Positions 7,676-14,970 of a stretch of 33,244 nucleotides of DNA are shown one piece after another. Source of the stretch: an uncultured Chloroflexota bacterium (lineage in GTDB: Bacteria > Chloroflexota > Limnocylindria > Limnocylindrales > CSP1-4); contig CAIYHO010000137.1 in the NCBI GenBank assembly GCA_903925955.1, positions 1 through 33,244 of the forward strand, read 5' to 3'. Made by a program: the position numbers and the translations under genes. The notes under the pieces are model-generated. The model did not search any database and was not told the origin of the DNA. It saw nothing but the letters and a program-made list of their open reading frames with translations. The stretch's first letter is position 1, and every line of letters begins with the position of its first letter.

Positions 7676-9097
7676 CTAGGCGATGTCGAGACGCTCCTTC
7701 GCGGCGGCCAGTGCCGAGGCAACACGCGCAGGCGCCGTCCCGCCAATGACGTCAGCAGACGCGAGCGAACCCTCGAGTGTGGCCGCCGCACGCAGCGCCG
7801 CCGCAACCCCCCGCTCGTGCGCCAGTTGGCGGGCGACCGGGTCATCAGAACCGTCAAGCGCGGCGCGGAACGCCTCGTCGGGGAGCGCTGCAAGCGTCCG
7901 GATGCCCTCAGCCTCCGCACCGCCCACAAGCCCACCGACGATGTGGTGCGCTGCCCGGAACGGGACGCCCCGACGGACAAGCGCGTCGGCGAGCGCGGTG
8001 GCCGTGGTGTAGCCCTCGTCGGCCGCCGTCCGCATCCGGGTCCGGTCGATGATCAGGGTCTCGATGAGGCCAGCCATGACGTCAAGCGACGTCTCCAGCG
8101 TCCGCAAGGACGCGAAGAACGCGGGCTTGTCTTCCTGAAGATCACGCTGGTACGCCAGCGGCAGACCCTTGATGAGCGTCAGCATCCCGGCCAGCGCGCC
8201 GATGACGCCTGCGGACCGCCCACGAACAAGCTCCGCGGGATCCGGGTTCTTCTTGTTGGGCATCATCGACGAGCCCGTGGAGAACGCGTCCGCAACCCGC
8301 ACATAGCCAAACCGCGGGTTGGACCACCACGTGATCTCCTCCGCCAGCCGCGAGAGGTGGACCATCGCCAGCGCCGCGGCACTCAGGACTTCCACAACAA
8401 AGTCGCGGTCCGAGGTGGCGTCCATTGAATTGGCCGTCACACCGGCAAAGCCAAGCTCGGCCGCTGTGATCTCGCGGTCCAGCGGGTAGCCCGCTCCGGC
8501 CAGGGCGCCCGCGCCAAGGGGCGACAGGTTGAGCCGGACGCGCGCATCGGCCAGGCGGCCCCGGTCGCGCTCCAGCATCTCGACATAGGCAAGCAGGTGG
8601 TGCGCCAGCAGCACGGGCTGTGCCGGCTGGATGTGCGTGGTGCCAGGCAGGACGGCATCGCCCTCGCGCTCCGCCAGGTCCACGAGCGCCCGCTCAAGGC
8701 CAACCAGCGCCTCGTCCAGGTGCCCAATCCGCCGCCGAGTCCACAGACGCAGGTCCGTTGCAACCTGGTCATTGCGCGAGCGCCCCGTGTGGAGCTTCCC
8801 GCCAACCGCGCCAACCCGCTCGGTCAGCATGGTCTCGAGGTTCATGTGGACGTCTTCGAGCGCCGGGTCCCACACCACGGACCCCGCCACGACGTCCTCG
8901 CGCAGACTCACCAGCCCAATCTCGAGCTGCTCAGCCTCCTCGTTTGTCACGAGGCCGGCGCGCGCCAGCCCACGCACGTGCGCGATGGAGCCCGCGATGT
9001 CGTCGAGCGCGAGCTCCGCGTCAACCTCGATGGAGCGGGTGAAATCCGCCATCCGCGCGTCCGGACCATCGCCGAACCGACCGCCCCAAAGCCGCAT
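7676..9097 (-). CDS. argH: Argininosuccinate lyase
   Basis: ArgH catalyses the last step of arginine synthesis, splitting argininosuccinate into arginine and fumarate. With the start used here it has 473 residues, normal for the family, and begins MRLWGGRFGDGPD. The fumarase/aspartase signature GSSMMPNKKNPDPAELVRG lies around residues 275-293 and holds the catalytic Ser loop. TTHIQPAQPVLLAHH carries the active-site His region. An upstream in-frame ATG at 9199 exists, but the start at 9097 is preferred because it has GGGAGATG just upstream and matches the conserved N-terminus. No other arginine genes are nearby, so argH stands alone. Its stop faces the MFS gene. Confidence 0.95.
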   Translation of the reverse strand: MRLWGGRFGDGPDARMADFTRSIEVDAELALDDIAGSIAHVRGLARAGLVTNEEAEQLEIGLVSLREDVVAGSVVWDPALEDVHMNLETMLTERVGAVGGKLHTGRSRNDQVATDLRLWTRRRIGHLDEALVGLERALVDLAEREGDAVLPGTTHIQPAQPVLLAHHLLAYVEMLERDRGRLADARVRLNLSPLGAGALAGAGYPLDREITAAELGFAGVTANSMDATSDRDFVVEVLSAAALAMVHLSRLAEEITWWSNPRFGYVRVADAFSTGSSMMPNKKNPDPAELVRGRSAGVIGALAGMLTLIKGLPLAYQRDLQEDKPAFFASLRTLETSLDVMAGLIETLIIDRTRMRTAADEGYTTATALADALVRRGVPFRAAHHIVGGLVGGAEAEGIRTLAALPDEAFRAALDGSDDPVARQLAHERGVAAALRAAATLEGSLASADVIGGTAPARVASALAAAKERLDIA

Positions 9098-9174
9098 GTC
9101 ATCTCCCGTTTGTGGTGGGATGGCCATCGTACCGGGCGGCGGTGCGCTGCCGGGCGGCGGGGCCCCTGTCGCCG

Positions 9175-9376
9175 CATCACCGCTCGTGATAATTGGCAAC
9201 TGTTTCGAGGGCGCAGCCGGCCGCGGACGGGGCTACAGGCCGCAATGAGCGCGTTGTGGCGCCGGATATCACCGCTTGTGGTCGCGTGGCGCACGCGGGA
9301 CGGCGCACGGACGCGTCGCGGGGCACAGCGCCGGCCGGAGTCCATAGATGCGGCGGATTATCACGAGCGGTGATGA
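9175..9376. repeat. Type A palindrome cluster, copy 2
   Basis: Three palindromes occur upstream of argH and downstream of galT: 9175-9192 (CATCACCGCTCGTGATAA), a degenerate middle copy at 9268-9282 (ATCACCGCTTGTGGT), and the reversed copy at 9358-9376. The outer two match over 18 bp as inverted repeats, and centre-to-centre spacings are about 91 and 92 bp. The 22 bp at 9356-9377 are identical to 3726-3747 in cluster 1. With the hairpin below, this accounts for the gap 9098-9447, which has no gene. Confidence 0.75.
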
Positions 9377-9406
9377 AGCACCCGCCGTGGGGCACACGCG
9401 CAGCCT

Positions 9407-9426
9407 CCCCGCCGGAGCCCGCGGGG
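9407..9426 (-). terminator. GC-rich hairpin downstream of galT
   Basis: CCCCGC (9407-9412) pairs with GCGGGG (9421-9426) across an 8-nt loop, beginning 22 nt past the galT stop. There is no U-tract, so it is only a possible terminator. Confidence 0.3.
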
Positions 9427-9447
9427 CCTGCCGGAGCCGCTTGGGCC

Positions 9448-10494
9448 TCAGTCCGGCGAGGCGTCCCGTAGTCGCTCGGCCGCCTCTTCGGGCGTCAGGT
9501 CCCGCTGCGGCTCTGAGAGCAGCTCATACCCAACCATGAACTTGCGGATGCTTGCGTGCAGGAGTGGCGGGTAGAAGTGCGCGTGGAGCTGCCAGGTGCC
9601 GTCGTCGTCACGGGGGCCAAACGGGGCCTGGTGCCAGCCCATGGAGAACGGAAAGGGCTTGCGGAACAGGGCGTCATAGCGGCGGTTGAGATCCCGCAGG
9701 GCACCGGCTAGGCCATCGCGCTCGTCTGGACTAAGGCCAGCAAGCCGGGAGACTGGCCGCAACGGCACCAACAGGGCCTCAAACGGCCACGATGCCCAAA
9801 ACGGCACGAGCGCCAGCCAGCCGTCGGCATCGCGGATCACCCGCGGCCCGCCGCGCTCGGCGGCGGCGTACGCGACGAGCAGCCGCTGACCGGCCTCTGC
9901 CGCATAACGGCGCTGCTCCCCCAGCTCCAGACTGGCCTCAACGGGGAGGGCGTCGCCAGACCAGATCTGGCCGTGCGGGTGCGGGTTGGATGCACCCATC
10001 GCCGCGCCGCGGTTCTCAAAGACCTGGACCCAGCGGAACTGCCCGCCCAGCGCGGTGGTCTGCTCTGCCCACACGTCGATGACGCGGCGGATCCCCGCGA
10101 CGTCCATCCCGGCAAGCGTCAGGTTGTGGCGCGGCGAGAAGCAGACGACGCGGCAGGTGCCACGCGTGCCCTCGGCCCTAAACAAGCCGCTCCCGACCTG
10201 AGCGGCCGACGTCGTTGGGCGCAGGGCGGCGAAGTCATTGGTGAAGACAAACGTGTCCGCGTAGACCGGGTTTTGGTCGCCAGTGACGCGCGTGTTGCCA
10301 GGGCACAGATAGCAGCCCGGATCGTGCGACGGACGCTCTTCGGGCGGCTCTGGCTCCTCTGCGCCAAGCCAGGGGCGCTTCGTCCGGCCGGCTGAGACCA
10401 GCACCCACTCGCCAGTGAGCGCATTGCGGCGGCGATGCGGTTCCGCGTCCAGCGCGGCAAGTTCGCCGTCGTCCGGTCGGGGGTCAGCGGCCAC
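9448..10494 (-). CDS. galT: Galactose-1-phosphate uridylyltransferase
   Basis: GalT exchanges UMP between UDP-glucose and galactose-1-phosphate in the Leloir pathway. The 348-residue length is usual for the family. The active-site motif NPHPHGQIW has the nucleophile His at residue 174. Zinc-site residues are visible in CYLCPGN and in SPRHNLTLAG. C-terminal pieces such as GWHQAPFG and LHAHFYPPLL are typical of the second HIT-like half. The open frame runs further upstream, but the start is set at GTG 10494 because GGAGGG lies 5 nt before it and the upstream codons are a shadow of the repressor gene. It overlaps the end of that gene by 11 bp, so the two are co-translated. Confidence 0.94.
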   Translation of the reverse strand: MAADPRPDDGELAALDAEPHRRRNALTGEWVLVSAGRTKRPWLGAEEPEPPEERPSHDPGCYLCPGNTRVTGDQNPVYADTFVFTNDFAALRPTTSAAQVGSGLFRAEGTRGTCRVVCFSPRHNLTLAGMDVAGIRRVIDVWAEQTTALGGQFRWVQVFENRGAAMGASNPHPHGQIWSGDALPVEASLELGEQRRYAAEAGQRLLVAYAAAERGGPRVIRDADGWLALVPFWASWPFEALLVPLRPVSRLAGLSPDERDGLAGALRDLNRRYDALFRKPFPFSMGWHQAPFGPRDDDGTWQLHAHFYPPLLHASIRKFMVGYELLSEPQRDLTPEEAAERLRDASPD

Positions 10495-11335
10495 TGCTGC
10501 CCTCCGCGTTGAACCCCCGCGCTGTCCGCGAGAACTCAATTGGCGCATCCACCTCGTCTGCGGCCGCAAGGGCCAGCACGACCTCCGGGATCGCCCCTTG
10601 GAGCACTCCGAGCGCAGTGGGCGAAATGGCCGCGTCCGTAACAAGCACGTCCGCCTCGTCAAGCCTGGCAATCGTCGCGATGCCGATGACGCCCCACTTG
10701 GTGCGGTCCGCCAAGACAATGAGCCGGCGGCCCGCCTCGATGAGCGCGCGGTCCGTGTCCGCCTCCATCAGGTTGGGGCAGGTGAAGCCCGCCTTGGCGT
10801 CCATCCCGTGCACGCCCATGAAGACGAGGTCAAGGTGCACGGATCGCAGCTGGGCGATGGCGAACGGCCCAACCAGCGCCTCCGACGGGGTGCGGATGCC
10901 GCCCGTGAGGATCACGGTCTGGTCGCGGCGACCGTTGAGGTTGAGCACATCCGCCACCCTGACGGAGTTGGTCACCACCGTGAGGCCCGAGACGTCTGCC
11001 AGCCGCCCTGCAAGCGCAAACGTGGTGGAGCCCGCCGAGATGGCGATGGCCATGCCGGGCTGGACCATGGCCGCAGCCTCGTCTGCAATGGCGGCCTTCT
11101 CGCCCTGCTGCATCGCGGACTTGGTGGCGAACGCCGGCTCATAGCTTGCGAGGCGCGACGGGACCGTGGCGCCGCCGTGGACCTTCTCAAGGAGCCCTGC
11201 GGTCTGCAGGATCTCCAGATCGCGGCGCACCGTCATGTCGGAGACTTCCAACTCGCGCACGAGATCGGCCACGCGGACCGCTCCAACCTGCCGGACACGC
11301 TCGAGAATCAGCGCCTGACGCTGCCGAGCGAGCAT
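10484..11335 (-). CDS. DeoR-family transcriptional regulator (galactose locus)
   Basis: This 283-residue regulator has an N-terminal winged helix-turn-helix (residues about 5-58: VADLVRELEVSDMTVRRDLE followed by ILQTAGLLEKVHGGA). The C-terminal DeoR sensor domain resembles phosphosugar-isomerase folds, with ISAGSTT and LTGG-containing loops that normally bind a phosphorylated sugar. The start at ATG 11335 is chosen over an upstream in-frame start because AGGAAGGG precedes it and homologues begin close to MLARQRQ. It is co-transcribed with galT and divergent from the sugar importer. It is the likely repressor of both directions, with a galactose-derived phosphosugar as a plausible effector. 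The DeoR family call is firm; the target and effector are inferred. Confidence 0.92.
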   Translation of the reverse strand: MLARQRQALILERVRQVGAVRVADLVRELEVSDMTVRRDLEILQTAGLLEKVHGGATVPSRLASYEPAFATKSAMQQGEKAAIADEAAAMVQPGMAIAISAGSTTFALAGRLADVSGLTVVTNSVRVADVLNLNGRRDQTVILTGGIRTPSEALVGPFAIAQLRSVHLDLVFMGVHGMDAKAGFTCPNLMEADTDRALIEAGRRLIVLADRTKWGVIGIATIARLDEADVLVTDAAISPTALGVLQGAIPEVVLALAAADEVDAPIEFSRTARGFNAEGSSGR

Positions 11336-11411
11336 CTGTCGTCCCTTCCTGGCTCCCGCGCCGGCGACGGACGGACCACGCGTGGCGTGCGTGCGGGCGT
11401 CGGCGGCCACC

Positions 11412-11441
11412 ATGATGGCGCGGTTCGAAGGAAAAAGTCAA
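11412..11441 (-). promoter_or_regulatory. Candidate promoter for deoR-galT
   Basis: On the minus strand TTGACT (11441-11436) is followed after 18 bp by CATCAT (11417-11412), a plausible sigma-70 type pair. It lies in the divergent intergenic region and overlaps the repeats proposed as an operator. Confidence 0.4.
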
Positions 11442-11469
11442 CGAAGTCACACACAAATCACCGTTTGAT
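11435..11469. promoter_or_regulatory. Candidate DeoR operator repeats
   Basis: AAGTCA occurs at 11435-11440 and again 9 bp later at 11444-11449, with a related AAATCA at 11455-11460 followed by TTTGAT at 11464-11469. This AT-rich patch lies between two divergent promoters in a very GC-rich region. DeoR-family proteins often bind short tandem or inverted repeats, so it is a reasonable operator candidate; assignment is by position. Confidence 0.35.
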
Positions 11470-11483
11470 CGCGGGTGAGTCTC

Positions 11484-11512
11484 TTGACATTGCGCTACCG
11501 GCTCGCAACAAT
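11484..11512 (+). promoter_or_regulatory. Promoter of the galactoside uptake operon
   Basis: A perfect TTGACA (11484-11489) is followed after 17 bp by AACAAT (11507-11512, 4/6 match to TATAAT), 59 bp upstream of the binding-protein ATG. It is the best sigma-70 type promoter on the plus strand of this locus. Confidence 0.6.
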
Positions 11513-11571
11513 CGCCATCGGTGATCCGCACGCGCAGACTGCACGCGCCTGCATCACAGAGGAGGAACTTC

Positions 11572-12921
11572 ATGGCTGATCTTGGCCAGCGTCTTTCGCG
11601 CCGCACAGTGCTGAAGAGCGGCGCAGCCGTCGCCGCCCTTGGCGGCGTCTCTGCGTTCATTGCGGCTTGCGGCGGCAGCACCAGCACCCCCGCCCCGACG
11701 GCCGCGCCGACCGCCGCCCCAACCGCGGGGCCAACCGCGGCGCCGACACCTGTCGCTGCCGTCACGTTTGGTTCCAACTACTCGGACGACGTCCCCAAGA
11801 AGGCCATGCAGGCCGTCGTGGACGCGTTCACCAAGAAGACCGGCATCCCGGTCACGGTGAACACCGTCGAGCACGGCAAGTTCCAGGACTCCATCAACGC
11901 GTATCTCCAGGGCACCCCTGACGACACGTACACCTGGTTTGCCGGCTACCGCATGCGGTTCTTCGCCGCACAGGGCCTTGCCACGGACATCAGCGATGTC
12001 TGGAGCACCATCGGCGCCAGCTACACCGATGCCTTCAAGACGGCATCCACCGGCGACGACGGCAAGCAGTACTTCGTCCCGTTCTACAACTACCCATGGG
12101 TTGTCATCTACCGCAAGAGCGTGTTCGCCGCGAAGGGCTACACGGTCCCGGCCACCATCGCGGACTTCACCGCGCTGGGCGACAAGATGAAGAAGGACGG
12201 GCTCATCCCGCTTGCCTTCGGTGACAAGGACGGCTGGCCCGCCATGGGCACGTTCGACATCATCAACATGCGGATGAACGGCTACGACTTCCATATCGGC
12301 CTCATGGCCGGCAAGGAGAAGTGGACCGATCCCAAGGTCAAGGCAGTCTTCCAGAAGTGGGCGGATCTGCTCCCCTACTTCGACCCGCAGCCGCTGGGCA
12401 AGACCTGGCAGGATGCTGCCAAGGACATGATCGACAGCAAGGCCGGGATGTACTTCCTGGGCACGTTCGCCGGCGAGCAGGCCACGGACAAGACGGTCCA
12501 CGACGACCTGGACTTCTTCCCCTTCCCGTCGTTTGGCACCGCCTTCGACGCCGAGAAGGCAATCGACGCCCCCATCGACGGCTTCATGGTCTCCGCCAAG
12601 GCGAAGAACGTGGACGGCGCCAAGGCGTTCGCGGAGTTCCTTGCCTCGGGTGAGGCACAGCTCGTCTTCCTTGCCTCGAGCCCCAACAACGTGGCCGCGG
12701 CGAAGGGTGTCGACACCGCCAGCTACTCCCCGTTCCAGAAGAAGATGGCCGAGATCATCGGCGGCGCCGGCAAGATCGCGCAGTTCCTCGACCGCGACAC
12801 CAACCCGGCGTTTGCAGGCGCAAACGGCATGCAGGGCTTCCTCCAGACGTTCCTGGGCAACCCCACGGGGGACCTCGACAAGTTCCTGTCGGGTATCCAG
12901 GCCTTCTACGACACCCTGTAA
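11572..12921 (+). CDS. Sugar ABC transporter substrate-binding lipoprotein (Tat-type)
   Basis: This 449-residue extracellular solute-binding protein captures sugar for the downstream permeases. The N-terminus has a twin-arginine motif (SRRTVLK, Arg10-Arg11), a hydrophobic helix and the lipobox FIAAC with Cys33 as the lipidation site. It is followed by a low-complexity linker of PTAAP repeats to about residue 62, a hallmark of many Chloroflexota lipoproteins. The mature part has family-1 binding-protein features such as YLQGTPDDTYTWFAGYRMR, YNYPWVVIYRKSVF and a Trp/Tyr-rich ligand cleft. GAGGAGG lies 7 nt upstream of the ATG. It is the first gene of the operon with two permeases, beta-galactosidase and alpha-galactosidase, so galactosides are the likely ligands. 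Confidence 0.93.
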   Translation: MADLGQRLSRRTVLKSGAAVAALGGVSAFIAACGGSTSTPAPTAAPTAAPTAGPTAAPTPVAAVTFGSNYSDDVPKKAMQAVVDAFTKKTGIPVTVNTVEHGKFQDSINAYLQGTPDDTYTWFAGYRMRFFAAQGLATDISDVWSTIGASYTDAFKTASTGDDGKQYFVPFYNYPWVVIYRKSVFAAKGYTVPATIADFTALGDKMKKDGLIPLAFGDKDGWPAMGTFDIINMRMNGYDFHIGLMAGKEKWTDPKVKAVFQKWADLLPYFDPQPLGKTWQDAAKDMIDSKAGMYFLGTFAGEQATDKTVHDDLDFFPFPSFGTAFDAEKAIDAPIDGFMVSAKAKNVDGAKAFAEFLASGEAQLVFLASSPNNVAAAKGVDTASYSPFQKKMAEIIGGAGKIAQFLDRDTNPAFAGANGMQGFLQTFLGNPTGDLDKFLSGIQAFYDTL

Positions 12922-12948
12922 CCCGGCGCGCGGTCTAACCCCGCACCA

Positions 12949-13965
12949 ATGAGCGAGTTTGCGGTGACGCAGCCCGTCTCCAGCACCGCCCCGTCGGCAT
13001 CAGCCGGCGGGGCGGTGCTGCCCACCACGCCCGCCAAGAAGCGGCGACGACGCAAATTCAGCGTTCTCACCCGGCGGGATCGCCTGACCCTCGTGTTCAT
13101 GGTGGGCGTCCCGGCGTTCATCCACATCTTCCTCATCTGGGTCCCGACCGTCGCGTCGATCATCCTGTCGTTCACCAAGTGGAACGGCGTCGGCGGGATA
13201 GAGAAGATCCAGTGGATTGGCCTCAGGAACTACGAAGTCCTGAAGGACATCTACCAGCCGTTCTGGCCGGCTGTCCAGCACAACTTCATCTGGCTGGGCA
13301 CATTCCTGTTCATCGCCACCCCCTTGGGGATGCTGATCGCGGTGATCCTGGACCGCAACCTCCGCGGATCCCGGATCTACCAGAGCGTCCTCTACATGCC
13401 GGTCGTGCTGTCGCTCGCCATCGTGGGCTTCATCTGGCAGCTGATCTATGCGCCCGGATCCGGTTTCATCAACAACTTCCTTGACGTCGTCACCGGCAGC
13501 ACCAAGTGGACGACACCAGGCACCGCCATCGACTGGCTTGGCAACCACGACCTCAACCTGTGGGCCGTGCTTGTTGCGGCAAGCTGGCGGCACGTGGGCT
13601 ACATCATGGTGCTGTACCTGGCGGGTCTGAAGAGCGTGGACAACACGCTGCGGGAGGCGGCCGCCATCGATGGCGCCAATGCCCGCCAGACCTTCTTCCG
13701 GGTGATCTTCCCTGTGCTCGCGCCCATCAACGTTGTGATCCTGGTGGTCACCGTGATTGAGTCGCTGCGAGCCTTCGACATCGTGTACGTCATCAACAAA
13801 GGCCTCAACGGCCTCGAGCTGCTGTCGGTGCTCATCACCACAAACCTGCTCGGCGAGGCAAGCCTCATTGGCTTTGGCTCCTCGATTGCGGTGGTCCTGC
13901 TGCTGATCTCCATCGGCCCGATCATCTTCTACCTCTACCGGACGATGCGGGAGCAGCCCGAATGA
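12949..13965 (+). CDS. Sugar ABC transporter permease (MalF/UgpA type)
   Basis: This 338-residue inner-membrane permease has a basic cytoplasmic N-terminus (KKRRRRKF) and about six membrane helices. The ATPase-contacting EAA loop reads EAAAIDGANARQTFFRVIFP. The early segment MVGVPAFIHIFLIWVPTVAS is a typical first helix of MalF-type carbohydrate permeases. It follows the binding protein by 27 bp and overlaps the next permease by 4 bp (ATGA), so the pair is translationally coupled and should form the heterodimeric channel. The ATG at 12949 has no good Shine-Dalgarno, so its translation may depend on readthrough from the preceding gene. Confidence 0.93.
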   Translation: MSEFAVTQPVSSTAPSASAGGAVLPTTPAKKRRRRKFSVLTRRDRLTLVFMVGVPAFIHIFLIWVPTVASIILSFTKWNGVGGIEKIQWIGLRNYEVLKDIYQPFWPAVQHNFIWLGTFLFIATPLGMLIAVILDRNLRGSRIYQSVLYMPVVLSLAIVGFIWQLIYAPGSGFINNFLDVVTGSTKWTTPGTAIDWLGNHDLNLWAVLVAASWRHVGYIMVLYLAGLKSVDNTLREAAAIDGANARQTFFRVIFPVLAPINVVILVVTVIESLRAFDIVYVINKGLNGLELLSVLITTNLLGEASLIGFGSSIAVVLLLISIGPIIFYLYRTMREQPE

Positions 13966-14882
13966 CCGCGAACGCAACGCCTGTGGCCCGCGCCGCTGCA
14001 CCCGTGGCCAGCCCGGAGAAGAAGAAGCAGAGCCGCCACCTCGGCACCCACTTCTTCCTGACGGTCATCTGCATCACCTGGCTGTTCCCGCTGGTCTGGG
14101 CCGTCTACACGGCGTTCCGGCCGTACAGCGAGACCGGCGCCAACCCGCGCGGCTACTTCTCGGTGGGTGGCGCCTACAACTTCGACAACTTCCTCAAGGC
14201 GTGGAAGGACGCGGAGCTGTTCCAGCACTTCCTCGACACGCTGATCGTGGCCATCCCGGCCATCATCCTCATCCTGTTCTTCGCCTCGATGATCGCCTTT
14301 GCGGTGAGCCGCTACAGCTTCCGGTTCAACATCGCGCTGCTCATGCTGTTCACCGCCGGCAACCTGCTCCCCCAGCAGGTGGTCATCACGCCGCTGTATC
14401 GGATGTACCTGGCATTGCCCATGGTCAGCCCCATCTCGGACAACGGCATGTGGTACGACCAGTTCTTTGGGCTGATCATGATCCACCTCGCCTTCCAGCT
14501 TGGGTTCTGCACGTTTGTCCTGTCCAACTACTTCAAGCAGGTCCCGCGCGAGATCAACGAGGCGGCAGTCGTCGATGGCGCAAGCGTCTGGCGGACGTAC
14601 TGGTCCGTGCTCCTGCCGCTTGCCCGGCCGGCCTTGGCGGCGCTGGCAACCCTGGAGTTCACCTGGATCTACAACGACTTCTTCTGGGGGATCCTCCTCC
14701 TGACCAAGGGCTGGAAGTTCCCGGTCACCTCGGCGCTCAACAACCTGTCAGGCCAGTTCTTCACGGACTACAACCTGCTTGCGGCCGGGTCGCTCATCGT
14801 GGCCCTGCCAACGCTCATCGTGTATCTGGTGCTCCAGAAGCAGTTCGTCGCGGGCCTCACCCTCGGTTCAACCAAGGGGTAG
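13962..14882 (+). CDS. Sugar ABC transporter permease (MalG/UgpE type)
   Basis: This 306-residue second permease of the importer has about six membrane helices. The start of the transport domain is near FFLTVICITWLFPLVWAVYT, and the EAA loop reads NEAAVVDGASVWRTYWSVLL followed by PLARP. The start overlaps the preceding stop (ATGA). No ABC ATPase gene follows in the operon. Importers of this type commonly share an MsmK/UgpC-like ATPase encoded elsewhere, so that subunit is expected outside the window. Confidence 0.93.
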   Translation: MTANATPVARAAAPVASPEKKKQSRHLGTHFFLTVICITWLFPLVWAVYTAFRPYSETGANPRGYFSVGGAYNFDNFLKAWKDAELFQHFLDTLIVAIPAIILILFFASMIAFAVSRYSFRFNIALLMLFTAGNLLPQQVVITPLYRMYLALPMVSPISDNGMWYDQFFGLIMIHLAFQLGFCTFVLSNYFKQVPREINEAAVVDGASVWRTYWSVLLPLARPALAALATLEFTWIYNDFFWGILLLTKGWKFPVTSALNNLSGQFFTDYNLLAAGSLIVALPTLIVYLVLQKQFVAGLTLGSTKG

Positions 14883-14970
14883 CTGCGCCGGGCGTACTGT
14901 TTGGGAGCCACGCGCACGGGCCTGCTGGCACTCGCCGTTTGAGACGCGCCAGCGGTCCAGGAGGACCCGC

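Noticed and set aside
9098-9199. N-terminal extension of ArgH to the upstream ATG at 9199
   Set aside because: The extension is Pro/Gly-rich low complexity, overlaps the type A repeat, and the ATG at 9097 has a good ribosome site and the conserved N-terminus.
10495-10719. N-terminal extension of GalT
   Set aside because: It lies entirely within the DeoR reading region, is Arg/Ser-rich, and the GTG at 10494 has a strong ribosome site and gives the normal family length.
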